DNA from: Wuchereria bancrofti | Taxonomy: Eukaryota > Nematoda > Chromadorea > Rhabditida > Onchocercidae | NCBI GenBank assembly: GCA_005281725.1 | Contig: SSBO01000008.1 | Span: forward strand, 2,108,001 to 2,172,000 | Direction of reading: 5' to 3' | Length of the DNA: 64,000 bases | Shown: positions 37,201 through 50,900 of the stretch, piece after piece | Layout: the number at the start of each line of letters is the position of its first letter | How positions within the stretch are numbered: position 1 is the stretch's first letter | The notes under the pieces: generated by a model | The model's database searches: none | The model's input: the letters and a program-made list of their open reading frames with translations, nothing else | What the model was told of the DNA's origin: nothing | Position numbers and translations under genes: made by a program

Positions 37201-40200
37201 CAAAATACATTTGCATCAATGGTTCTTGAATTATTCTTTAAAATTTAAACTATGCAATGAGATTGCGAAACTCATCCCAAAATTTATACAGCGAGATGAT
37301 ATGGAAATAAACAACTGGCCCAAAAAAGATACAGAAATCAATACCTATCTTCCGAAAGTGGCTGGTAATAATGATTCATGATAGCAGAAAATATGCTAGA
37401 AACAGAGGAGCGTTCCAAATTTGTTAGTTCATCGTTACTAAAAATTGTACGATGAAGATGGGAAAGTCCACGAATCACCGTATGCCGAACCCTTACCTGA
37501 ACGAAAAAATAACGATGCTGAGTATGATATCGAATTTGAAATACCATTTCTAATAATTTTTATTGCTAAGTATACAGATATGACTAAATGGGCATCAGGA
37601 TAAACGAGTGATATCTGGAATCAATAAAATCAAGTCAAATAAATGAGACCAAGTCAAATAAAATACATTTCGGTCCTAAACATCAAGTTTAATGCACATT
37701 ACACTAGAATATAATACTTAAAATTTAAAAAGACACATTTCACATATGAAGGTGATATAACGCACATAACAATTTATCGACTAACAAAATCTGGAAAATT
37801 TAATTTGCAAAATTGCTTTTTACCTTTTTATCTCGAATTCTGTCGATGACATATGTGAGAAGCTTTTCACTTAAAGCTTCAAATTTCCGTCTTGCCAATC
37901 CTTGTACCATCGTAAGGACTTCCAAACGAACGCTCTCATCCAAATCTTGACAACGCGAAATAACAGCATCTGAAACTCCCAAAGTTTTCCAACTCTAAAA
38001 TCTTAGCTCATGATGAATTATTTCATCATGTGGCCAAAGCAGTGTAGATCATAAATCAATTCTCATGTTAAATACATTTTTATTCAGCTTTGAAATATTA
38101 GTAAAAATTAAAGAGGAAAAAAAACTCCAAAATAATAAAAAATGTTTTTCAATCCAACTCTATTCATTTCCAAAAAGTAATATTATACGAAACCTATCAC
38201 TTGTCCCCTCAATTCTGGATGGAACACGAGAATATCTTCAGCATTTCTGGTACATATACGACGGATTTCCTCATTCACATCAGCAAAGCGTTTCATGTAT
38301 TCGTTCCAGACTTCAGGTTCATCTTCAGCCATATGAGAATTCCGATCACCAAAAAGATTTCCAAACAAACGAACGACTTCACGACGTACATTAATATCTT
38401 CACTCTAGAAATTTACGAAATATAAATGAAAGGAATAGAATGAGGATCTAGGAAATCATAGTAACAAACACACAATAAATTCCAACGATCAAGAACAATC
38501 AAAAACTCATTAACCATCGAAGTCACAAGCAGTGCCCAAAAAGTTCACAGTGGCACCAGTTGACCATTAAATATCATTCATGAGCTATAAAATCATATTG
38601 GTTCAAAGTCGTCGATAAAATTAAAAAGTTTAAATTACATTCATCTGATTGACTAATATTGGAAGTACGGAGGAAATCAATTCTGGAGCAAATTTATGAA
38701 GTTCGCAAATCAAATCGTATAATTTTTTTTGAGAAATTAATTCGCATTCATCCAAAATACCCGTTTCCAGTCCACGTTTTAACAGCTGAAATTTTAAATT
38801 CTTTCGGACACAGAAATAAAAGTTTGCGAGTGATATAGATGATTGCAAAACAAATTTTGGATTAGTTTTTATAAAATTTAGTCGATTTTTCGGAAAACAC
38901 TTCAGCTTCTTTAGAAAAAGTATTTGCACATATAAGTTCTTCTTTTGCACAAGTAAAAATTTTTTACGAAAAACAAACTAAAGCAACATATGGTTCCAGT
39001 GTTGTTTGATTTGCTCGAATCAAATCACGTGCCATAAGATAAGCTTCCTGATTATTTATCTGAAATCAACATATCAAAAATGAAAAATCAACATATAAGC
39101 AGTGCTTTTAACATATTATTGTTCAAGATTAAATCAGCCGGTCAGATATCGTTGAAGATCTTATCCAACAAAAAAGCAAACTTTTTGTGGCTGCACAAGG
39201 AAGAAGAAAATTGCATCCAGGACAATATTTGAAATCTGATCAACTCCTTGGATCAATTTAGAGCACACTCCCATAAGCATCCCTTGAACATGTTCATCAG
39301 CATTTTTCTCGTTAATATTATTAAGAAATTGTTTGATCAATTGCCGCAGAATCACATAAGCATCATCTCCCAGTTCTAGAGCTAGCTGCATTGTTTCTAC
39401 CATCGAAATATTCTGAAAATTGTTGTATAATATGTTGTATATATTAGAAAAAACAAATATCTTCTAAAGATACTTTCGATTAAAAGCATATTCTCAAGAG
39501 AGAAATGTGAAATGCTTCCAAGTACGAAGAATGAAAAAAATTAAATGAACTAGGATTACGGAATTATCAAATATTTTGCCACAAATAAGAATTAACCTCA
39601 AGAAGATACAAATAAAACTGATGTGTCGGACTTCCCTTATCTGGAACGTTTCCAATCACTGTTGTCAGGAATAGTAGCACATCCTGCAACAATTTAATTT
39701 GACTTCTTAAATTGGAATTTCTATTTAAAGAAAGAATTCCGAGCATACGACTTTAAAATATGACACAAATTTGTCATTATTTATATTAAACTTCATTAAA
39801 TGTAATTGTCTATAAATTAATCTAAATGCCTTAAATATGCAACCATAATGTTTGCTGCCCATTCGCTTGCTTTTTTGTAAATTCTGCATTTAATTTTTCA
39901 TCTCCTACCCATAACAATTTAAACATTCCTTCTGCAAACTTGAATTCCTTTCTTGAATCAAAACTGCTTTTCTATTCTAACCTTAAGCAGAGATTGATTT
40001 TCAATTGGTGAGTTCGGTGCAAAAACCCGAAAAAGGTCTGCGATACAGCATGCTAATAACAACTGCACATCACTGTTTTTATTGCTCAAAAATTGTGAAT
40101 CAGTTAAATGAAGCATCAAATCTTTGTAGCGATTCGAAGCATCAGCTTCTTCATTTGTGACCTCAACTTTCAACATTTCGGACAAAACCTAAAACAAGTA

Positions 40201-40560
40201 GTCAAGGATATTTAAATAGTTATGAAAACCAAGAACGAAGTGCATAACTGACTTTCCTATTGCATTGTTTCACATGTCTCTATGGTGAATTCTTGGCTGC
40301 TCTTCTGAGTAAAAAGAAAAAAAAATATTCGCAGTGTCCTGAGAGGTATAACACTTAAAATAAGAAATAAAATTTAATCCAGACAGTGAGGTGACTGTCC
40401 ACATTATTTTCTTTTCTTCTCTTCTTACTTTGTCTATAATTGAACTATTTTAAATAAATCCTATAAAAATAACCTTCAGTCGCTTCAATAATTCTGTATT
40501 TTTAATACCCGCACTGATTGGCTTACAACCTTTCGGATATTTTATGGTATTTGAAGACAT
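31266..40560 (-). CDS. pds-5: Sister-chromatid cohesion protein PDS5
   Basis: PDS5 binds the cohesin ring in the nucleus, with WAPL and acetylated SMC3, and regulates sister-chromatid cohesion. I resolve 28 exons from 40560 down to 31266; phases close to about 1387 aa, against 1337 and 1447 for human PDS5A and PDS5B. Landmarks in order: [14 protein letters not shown] at the N-terminus, [20 protein letters not shown] (40188-39982), GVKALEQIL across a phase-2 intron (37048/36893), [14 protein letters not shown] (35661-35456), [19 protein letters not shown] (34359-34236), [15 protein letters not shown] (33470-33392), [14 protein letters not shown] (33065-32946). All follow human PDS5 order as HEAT-like repeats. 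From 32680 on the tail is Lys/Ser-rich and basic, ending with a 93-codon exon (31544-31266; ATKRRRTIV), as expected for the nuclear, DNA-interacting C-terminus. Exon 35965-35807 has an apparent frameshift in a poly-T run and a GC donor. The C. elegans counterpart is evl-14. Confidence 0.93.
35807..35965 (-). other. pds-5: PDS5 exon with apparent homopolymer frameshift
   Basis: The exon opens in frame as [20 protein letters not shown] and continues to FSESL. It then meets 15 T on the minus strand (35855-35869). As written the frame runs to a stop after GRSKMNS. One extra T (or two fewer) continues into [16 protein letters not shown], which joins in phase to the next exon ([11 protein letters not shown]). 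Treating the T run as an intron would need only 25 nt. A sequencing or assembly length error, or a polymorphic homopolymer, is more likely than a true break. Confidence 0.6.
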
Positions 40561-41976
40561 ACTTTTATGAATCTCTATTATCCTGAAAAAAAAAATGAAA
40601 TGAGCTACAAAATATGATAGAACATTCAGTGGATTATTTTTCATCAATGAAAATGTATCCAGTGGATTATTCTTCAATAATAAAACTGTATGGTTAAATA
40701 GAGTAAAAATATATCTCGCTATATCTAATCTTGAAAATGATACTGCATAAGTTAATTGTTATCAGCAGTTATCAGATAAGTTATCAACTTAGGAAGGAAT
40801 AACGGTAAATAATATATTCCAGCGGATTAATATGTCGTATAATCCATCTCAAATGTATTCTTTCCTCTCCTCTCAGTCTACTCGAGTAATCTCAACCAAT
40901 AGAACCTAACCGCGGTACCTCATCCCGACAGGTACCAACCCAGAGCTACCATCTCACAAACTTTATAATATTCGCGCGCAAATGCTCTTACAAGTGTCGA
41001 TATGCAAATTATACGTCTCAACACATTCTTTAAGAAATTAGAAGTGAAAATGGAAAGTGCAAATGATTAATTCAAGTAAAAAATGAATCAAAAAATTTAT
41101 TTTCTTGCACTGTTTGAAGTAGCTATGATAAATTTCACTTCTTAAGTTTAACTTTGAGTTTAATTCTTTAATTTATATTAGAGTTGTTGAGCGAGCTATT
41201 CCACTCATCATTATCTTATTTTTAGCCATTTCATTTCTTTTTTTTTTATTGCCGAATTTTAGGTTCATTTAAAATGGAAAGATTTCTGGACGAGTGGATA
41301 AGAATTTTCAATCAGAAATAAATGGTTCCAAAATTTTCAGATTCGAAAATTTAATTGAATATTTGATGCATATACAACATATAAATGGAAGGTGAAAACA
41401 GTTTTATTAATTAAAAGTCATTGAAACAAACATTTGTGAGATATTTTTAAATTTGTTGCAATTAATTATTTACAATAGTTTAAATAAGAGAAATGATGAA
41501 TAAAATTAAAAACAATTAATAATTAATTTGTTGATGAAATTCATTGCTATATATTTGATATTATCATTCTTTTACTTTTTAAAATAAACAAAGAGAAAAA
41601 AAAACATTTAGAGAACACTTTCATTTTGTTGAAAGATAAATGGGATATTGAAATAGCACTAATCTGAGGTTTCTTTAAATTTTTAAATTAGTAATATTAA
41701 ATTCTTGAAAAAAAAAGTAAATAAATATTAAAAAATTCAATATCTAAACGTTACAATTATTTTGAAGACAATATTTCTATCATACATTTGTAAATGACAT
41801 ACATTTTCTTTGTGTATTAAATCAAACTTAAAATTTAGTATAAATTAAAAGGAGATCACATATTTGAGGTTAAATTTAAAGCTTTAAATTTAAAACATTT
41901 GAAATTTGATCTGATTGAAATTCGTTCCAAAATTCCATTAAAATTTTTCTTGTCGAATGTCCATAAGTATATAGTG
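40561..41976. promoter_or_regulatory. PDS5 upstream region / EVA-1 3' flank
   Basis: About 1.4 kb between two genes on the same strand. At 40860-41030 the DNA is locally richer in G+C, with CAACCAATAG (CCAAT-like), two GGTACC-type words in GCGGTACCTC and GACAGGTACC, and ATTCGCGCGC. This is the best candidate for the PDS5 promoter, 300-470 bp upstream of the start codon. The rest is AT-rich EVA-1 3' flank. Confidence 0.35.
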
Positions 41977-44900
41977 TTAGCTATAACCATGAATAATTTG
42001 TGGTACTCGTGGTTGTGTCAATTGAGTAAATCGCAAAAATGATTCTTTGTTATTCGACAAATCGCCAACATCAAAATAAATTCGACTGCTAGGATTCAAA
42101 AAGACTGAAAATTAGGGACAAATATTAAAATCATATATTTTTTCATTTTTAAGGAATTCAAAAAAAAAAAAAAATTTATGCTCAAATGCAAATATTTGAA
42201 TATCCATGCAAGATGTTATCAAAATGTCAAATAATCAAGTTCATTTTTCCTTTTCTTTTATTTTTTTCTTAAATTTATTAGCACTCAAAATAGCATCGTT
42301 TTAAAGATTCTAATATTATTTTAGGTCTATAAATTTCTCAAATTGAATCATTTCATAGAACATAGCAACATGGATTATTTAAAAAAAAAGAAAAAATCAA
42401 TAAATCAAACTAATTTTTGCTTATAGTACCACAAAATATAATTCAGTGTAACATTAAAATTTGAATTTAATAATGTAAAAAAAAAAAAAAAAACCTGATG
42501 CTGTATGATTATTATTTCCCATTAGTGTACTTAATTCTGTTGACTTTGTCGCTTGCATAATTTCCTCATTACTTTTCCTTCGTGAATTTTTCCGCTTCAT
42601 TTTACGTCGGTAACAACCGGATATTGCGCAAGCGATCAGTAACATTGTTAAGCCTACTAGAAAACTCAAAAGAAGACAGAGTAAAACCTTCTCTTTGTTA
42701 TCTGAAATAAATTTTTTCAAATTATAATCATCAAATAAAATTCAAAGTTCTGGATGTAAAATTTTAATAATACTTTAAAATTTTAAAAATACTTCTTTAT
42801 ATGAGCTAAACTTTAACAAACCTATGAAAAAAAAAAAAAAAAGAAAAGATATTCAAATTATTCATAAACTTTGCTAATGACAATAATATGATCAAATTAA
42901 CCTTTTACTGTTCGTATTATTAACATACAATCATGTATGAAGCCGAAAGTATTGAAAAGAAGAGCATCATTTGATGAAGTGAGATCAGTTGAAGTTGAAG
43001 TTGTTGCGACAAATGCGCTTTCCTCATCTAACTCCTCGTAACTGTTTGCCGATAACGAATTCAACATAACATTTACTAAAATTTTCAAAAGGAAAAAAAA
43101 ATTTTGTAAAATTTATATTGAAATATGAACATGAAAAGAAATATCACATTTCAAGTTTGCAGAAAAAAAAAAAAAAGGAATTCGTGACAAAAGAGATAAT
43201 TTTCTACCATTTTTATTCTTTTGAATATGTTTATATTCGAGACTTGGATCATCTTTAATATGAAATGTTTGCTCATTGTCTTTTACAAGCACTGTTTCCG
43301 CTTTCAGTAATTTCCTTGGTGACAAATCCTACAATATTTAATGAATAGTAAACAAAAATGACGAAAAAAAAAAAATTAAAGTTAAACTACTAACCTAACA
43401 ATTTGAAATGGATAGATGACATTATTTTACGCATCAAAAATATTTCCTCTTATTATCTGAACATTTTATTATCAATCTACTTCAATAATGAATCAATAAA
43501 AAATATCAAAAACTTTTCCAATAAATCTAAATTCTAAAAAAAAAAAGAAAATTGAAATAAATAAAAGAAATATGTAAAAGAATAAAAATAGATAAGTCTA
43601 GTAGAATTGATTGAAAATACCGAAATGATTTTTTTCATCGTTTCTAAATTGCCTTTTATAGCTGCTTCGCTGAAAATTTCATCGTTCACTGCAACATAAT
43701 CAATTATTCTAATTAATTTAGACATAATAATTAGTCATTAATTATCTTACTAAAAAAAACGGAAACAAAAATTCATAAATAATATTTTATTTATTATTAT
43801 TATTAAAAAATTAGAAAAGAAATAAATTAATTAAATTAATATAAGTCCATCTCTGATAAGATATGAAGTAATGGATCGATCATCGATCCCATCAGTGATC
43901 GATGATCATTTAATAAGCTTTTCTATTGATGTGAATATATTTTTAGCATTACAAATTTGATGTTTCAAAATTTTTTAAATAAAATTTAAATCATAAAAAC
44001 GAACTACACATGAAGATAAGACTGAGATATTTTTGTATTCCTAATGCGCATCCAACTTTATCAAAATGCTCATCGTTTACTGTCACCGTACATTCTGTTT
44101 GCGCATGACATTCATAGAGTAGTTGACTTAATACATCAATTACACAATCTGTAATGATAAGAAAATTTTCAAAAAAAAAATTAAAAATTTAAAAGTTCGA
44201 AGATTACATATATTGAAGAAATATTAAGCGAAGAAATAATTGAGAATATTCAAATTTTGCAAATTAAAATTATCACGATATATTTGAATTAATGGTCGAA
44301 TGAATGTATGAAGTGAAGTTTTTTAATCTGATAGTGACATTCAAGCAAAATCGATATGCTCTTCTCTTTTTTTTTAAATAAGATAAAATGAAATAAATTT
44401 AAGTGTGATGGATGAAGAGAAAAAAAAAAAAATTTGTAATATGAATAGAACAAAGGATTTGCTGTGACAGCTACTAGCTTGTCACTACTAGTAATCATCA
44501 TTTTAACTTAATTCAATTTAATCTTTTTTGATCATCTTATTGAGCTAAGCAATGAATTAATTCTAAATTTCATTCTAAAACTAATCGAAAAAAAAAGAAA
44601 TTCCAAACAATAAACTTAAATTAAATTTTATAATACTTTTACTTCTAATGTATTCTTTTTAGCTCGTAAATATTTTTGAAAATCTTAAAACATATACCAA
44701 GTAAAAGGAAAAAGAAAAACATTCACTGTTAGTTTCAAAATTTCATTAATTAAATAGTTTTAAGCAATGATATTAAAGTAAGATTTAAAATTAAAGAAAA
44801 AAAAAATTAAATGTTTACAACGATTTTTATGGAATTATTCATCAGATTTTACAACATAACTGAAAAAATTTCAAATTTTAATGATCTAAAAAATTTTTGT

Positions 44901-47900
44901 AAATTGATATTTCTTCCACATTTTCATTTTTGTGCAAATAAAAAGATAACTATTAACATTATCATCGCAATGTTTAATATCAAATATTTATAATTAACGA
45001 TAGCACATTTAGGAATATATTTAACAAATCACAAAAAAAAAAAAAAAACATTCAGGACATTGATTCAAACAACTAATTTGACTGATAGTAACCTGTTTAT
45101 TTAATATGTCAATTTTTATGTTTTAAAGTAAATATTCAAAAGTTAGAAAAGTAGTGAAATCAAAGATCGCATTTGAAAGATTAAATTTGAGAATTTGAAA
45201 AAAGTCTCTAAGCAGAGATAAATTTTAAATTATATATTTCACGTATATGTCATATAGTTCACGTTGTAATCTACGTCAATTGAATTTCATAAGTAATATA
45301 CAAAAGTAAAATGATTTCTAAAAATTTAAGGTATATGTATATCATATACCTTGATTAATTAAAGTATTTGGTGAGCAGTGCATCGTTCGTCCTTCAACTT
45401 TTCGGCCATATTGAGCCGAATGAATAACCAATCGTTTGTTTTGTTTACAATTCAGTTGCATTGTTGATCCTTCACAAAATGTTTCCTCGTCGAATGATAC
45501 TTAAAATCATTTATTTATTTATTTAAAATTATTTAAATTGCTATAACGTAACAATAAAAAGGCATTGCAATTATGAGAAAGAGGAATTTATGAATGGGTA
45601 ATTATCACGGGTAATTATTATTTTAAATATACATAATAGTCGTATTGAAATAAAAAGCCTAAATTTCTAATTCATCTTTTAATTCAATCATATCAATATT
45701 ATTTTTTTAACAATTGCTATTATTAATTTGTTTTAAATTTAAATTTCGTTTAATACTTTCATGTCAATTTATTAGCATTAAAAATAAATTTAGTTCAACA
45801 AGTTCAAAATTTTCAAAAATCTAAAAAATTAAATCATTCAAATTAAAAATAGCTCACCTGGTTTACATTTATATGATATTTGAAGATATTTGGAAGTATT
45901 TGGACATGGATCAATACCAAAAAATGATGGTTTTATCATTATTTTACATTTTCTCTTATTACGACATTGTTCCAAAATTTTCTAAAAATTTGCGAATAGT
46001 TGAAAAAATTTTAATATTTGCTATTTTTCAAAAAAAAAAAAAGACATTGCTACTTCAATCGGTAAAGAAATAAATAAATAAATCATTTTTTATCGGAAAC
46101 ACATTACATTTTCTTCTTGCATTGCATTACTAATTGTAATGTGCTAATTTACTAATTATTGTTCTATTTTAAATCGATTTCGGTCATTTTTATTTGTTAG
46201 CAGAAAAGAAAAGAAAAAACAAAATATTTTGTCTGAGATTATTAATGCCAACTGTCCATCTTATGTAGAAATACTATCCATCCTTTTTCCTCTGTTAATA
46301 TCATTTTTCCTTATAATAAACAAATTTTTCGTTTTTTGGTTTTTTTTTTTTTTTGAAAACACCGCTCTAATATACTATTACTAACTTTTTGTCTTTTTTT
46401 CATTTAAAGTCATATGAAATTTGCTACAAAATTTATTATGGTTTATTTTCGAAATTTTCGAATGATAAAAATTTGATAATTTATAAGCAACTGATATTTA
46501 ATTTTAAAATTAAAAAAGTTTTGGGTAGCTAAGAAGATTTATTGATGAAAAGTTAGTAAAATTGATGAAATTTTTGAAACCATAAAATATCTTACTAATG
46601 ATAGATAAACTTTTCTTTCATTTCCTCATAAATTTTATTTGACTTAAAAATAACTTTATTTCTTATTTACTTTTCATTATTTTCCTACTTATTTGGATCA
46701 CTTTTGATTATAAGTTTTGTAATTTATTGTTCAATTTTTAAAATGATTTTATTTAATTATTGAGGAGTATCTGTTTATAAAGTTGATAAAATATGATTTA
46801 ATATAATGCTTCAAATGACGATAATTTTTGAGAAATCATTTTTTCGATCACAATTAAAAGTTTAAAGCAATATTTCAACCATCGTTAAATTTATTTTTAA
46901 ATACTTCTCCAAAGATATATCTACTCATTTGACATAGCCATTGTTACGTTCAAATCTTTGGAGAATTTTACTCGTAATTCATCAGTAATCTTTTTTCAAG
47001 GCTTTATAAAGCTTTTTAGTGGTTGGTGATCTTTGTTCTTTTTAAAGCTATTGATCAAAGTTCAGCAATGTTCTAATGATTATTTCTATGAGTTAATTAA
47101 CTTATTTGGTAGCACCTAATGAATCTAATCTTTGTGCTCGTCAATAATCCTTCTAGACATTCGATTTTTTTTTTGTCTCCCTATAAATGTCCCTGTTCTA
47201 CTATGTCATAATGAATGAAATAGCAAAATTATTTGCACAATTTATAAATATGATTTCAGTTGGACTTTTTTAAGTTTTAATTTTTCAAAAATTCAAATGA
47301 TAATTCTTATCATTCAACAAAAACGATTATCACAGAAAACCGTAACATAGTTTTTTTTTTTGTGATATTACTAATAATTAATCAACTAAGCGGAATGAAA
47401 TTTTGACATTAAACAACTGGACTGAAATATACATAAAATTATTTTACATTTATTAATTTTAATCAAACTAAGTGAAAAATGTTATTGCAATATTTTTTTC
47501 GCATCAATTCAACGTAAACATTTAAACTTTAGTCATATAAATTGAAATAAATACTTCAATTTATTACTTTTTATTTCAAAATTTTGCTATTTTAGTTAAA
47601 AATTTTTTGAAATATCTAATTTTTTTCTAAAAATTTTACGAATAAAAATAAAAAAAAACGAAACAATGAATAAATGTAATTTTTATGATTATTTTTATAA
47701 AATTGTTTCAATATTTTTCCTATCATTGAAGAGTAATTGTGTTAAGAATGCAATAAATATTCGTATGCTAATTAATCAAATGAGAAAATGAACGAACGAA
47801 CAGACACAACAAACAATCGTATTGTTTTCTCACTAAATTAAATGACAATGATAAATAATCGTATCATTTTGTTAAAACAATTGTAATAATCTTTTAACAG

Positions 47901-50900
47901 TAACAATTTTTTACTTTTTACTTTTCATTTCTTCTTCACAGTTAGAGCAATTTTTAAATTCTATTTTATTTTATTTTATTAATTCAATTCTTACTATAGT
48001 ATTAAAGAAAAATTTTAATTGCTATTGAAAAGAAATAAAAAAAAAAAATTGATAAATGATAAAAGAATCTTTAACAAATATCAAACTAAATTGGCATTAG
48101 CATCTCAATCTTATGATTCATTTAAAAATCATTAATATCTTGGCTCTTGGCTCTTATTCACTTTTTCATATAAAAAAAAAACAAAGGTCATAAGCCTTCT
48201 TCATGCAAAAAAAAGGCCAATGTTATCTTTGAACTTACCGCATGAGCTTCTACTACATCACAACTGATATCTTCATCGAGCGCAAATTGTTGCTTTGTAG
48301 TTAGCGAAGGACAAAGTTGATTGCTTGGTACCAAACGACCATAAAATATATTATCAAGCAAAATTTGCGTATTTTTTGGACAATGCAATATAATTCGTTC
48401 ATTATCACATGCTTGCACCAAATTACTCTTTAAGCTTTCCATCATAAGCGCTGTAAATTTTAAATTTAAATAAAATAGTTACATTTAAGAGTTAAATATT
48501 TAGCTTCTTTTTTTTTTTTTAGAAATAATTTTATAAAATGATACAATTATTTTTGTTTATTCTTTTATACAACTTTATTTAATTAGTTTAAATAAAAAAT
48601 TGAAAATTTTTAGCTCTTTTGTAAACTGAAAATCAATGCAATGTAAGCTGAAAAAATAAATTAGACTCCAGAAATTTAAAATAACTTTTTTACTTTCAGT
48701 CTAACTTGTAGTGATGTATAGTGCAAAAGTGAATGTTTTCTTTTGATCTTTTATAAAGATTAATTTTTATAGTTCTAAAGAAGTACAAAAAGTTTAACAA
48801 CAGAAAGAAAAGAAAAAAAAAAATGAAAAAAGGTATTAACAGAAAGTGATTAAAACTTTTGCAAATTTCAATCGTAAATTAGTTTATCCACAATTCTATG
48901 AGATCTATGGAAATTATCGAAAGTGCTAATATGTCAACTTATTATCATAATTACAAATAATATTTTCTTTCCTTTGTAATATTAAAATTTTTTTAAGTCA
49001 ATTAAATTAAATGATAATGTGATGAGTAAATTATTTGATAAAATATTTAAATTTAAATGATTAATTCAGATACAGTTTTGTGTGAAAGATAAAATTTAAT
49101 TTAATATTTAAAATGCTATGAGAAATGAAAGTATTCAATAAGCAAAGTGTATTCGTAGTGTGAAGAAATCATTGAAATATGATATGAAATAATTAAGTGT
49201 GATTTGATGAATTAACTGTCATTGAATTTCTTGATGAATTACATTTTTATTTTATTTCGTAAAATGCAAAGATAAAAGTTACAAACTTCATTAAATTAAA
49301 TCATTGTATAATCATGTTAAATAGATGATATATATATGTATACATGATTTATTGTTTATTGTTTATTTATAATATTCATCGTATGCTATGACCAAGAAAG
49401 CTTTATTCTATTTACACTATACTAATTCATTCAGAATTGTTTAAACTTTCTCTTTAATTAATGCAACAAACTTGTGGAAATTTATCAAATGAATTTAATA
49501 CTTTTTGAAATTATTTCACAACAAAGATTTAACATTTGATAAATTAACAAATGTTAAATGAATGGAAAATCCTTCTGTCATAATAATATTGTATTCTTTT
49601 ATTGTTTAAAAAAAATTTCTCTCCAACAAGAATAATACTTATTTCTCAATTTGATACACTAATATTACTATCTATTATGTTTACAACAGTTAGATCAAAA
49701 AAAAATAAATAATGAAAATAAAAAATACAAAATTAATAAATTTAAGTAATGAGCGAAAAGAGAAAAAAAATAGATTAAAACATATCTAAATTTCAGTTTG
49801 AATATTCCCTTGCTATTATGCATAAAAATAATTAATTATTTGATTAGAGTAAAAGTTAGATGAGTTTGAAATTCTTATAATATTAAAATGTAAAGTAATC
49901 ATCTATCATTTCAAACAATATAGGTTGACATCAAGTGACAATTGCACTCGAATGATAGAATCTATCAGTGTAAACATTGTATTCATAAAAGTTTCAGGAA
50001 AAATTTTTTCACCATCTCTAACAATTCAATAAAAATATTTATGTTTTGTCTTCATTACCATAAAATAACATTTGTGTTTGAATTTGAATTTTTGCTCAGT
50101 TTTTCAAATCAATAAAATTTTATTTATCTATTGATCCATATTTTTCGAAAAGAAAAAGAAGAAAAAGAAAAACAAAATTCAAAAACTATTCCTCTGCTGG
50201 GACAAATAAATTTTTCAAATTGAAAAAGAGAAAAAGAAAATAAATTGCTATTTTTAGAGAAAATTAGTAAGGTGAAAAAGAAAAGAAAGAATGTATGCAA
50301 ATTTTATTGGATTTCTTTTTTTTTTTGCCTCATTTTCTTATCTGTGGGAAAAAGAACAATTTAATAATTCGTTTCCTTTTGCTCAACTTTTCTTTTTTTC
50401 GTTTTTTTTTTCATTTTTTTTTTTTTTGCTTGAAAAATTTTCCACTTAGCTTTTTGGAAGAAGAAGTTGTAATGCTAATCAATAAACTATTTCATTTCAT
50501 TTGAATAGTTTAACTTTATTAGACTAAATTTAAAACAATTTTTTCTTAATAGTTTAACTTTATTAGACTAAATTTAAAACAATTTTTTCTTAATAGTTTA
50601 ACTTTATTAGACTAAATTTAAAACAATTTTTTCTTAATAGTTTAACTTTATTAGACTAAATTTAAAACAATTTTTTTTTTTTTTTTTTTTTTTTTGATAG
50701 TTTAGAAATATGTCCTATAATATGAAAAGCCAAGGAAATTTTTTGAGTAGCCAAGTCTACTCTACTCTACATTTTAAACTTTATTTTATTGTAAGTCAAT
50801 TTATGGAAAATTTTTTGCGCATTTACTATGTCATAATTTTGCCACATATAATATCACTAAATTCAGTACTAATACTTTATCAAAACATTTTTTTTTCTAA

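Noticed and set aside
40560..41977. EVA-1 and PDS5 as a nematode operon
   Set aside because: They share strand but are about 1.4 kb apart, and a promoter-like GC-richer stretch lies directly upstream of PDS5. Nothing in the sequence shows a shared transcript.
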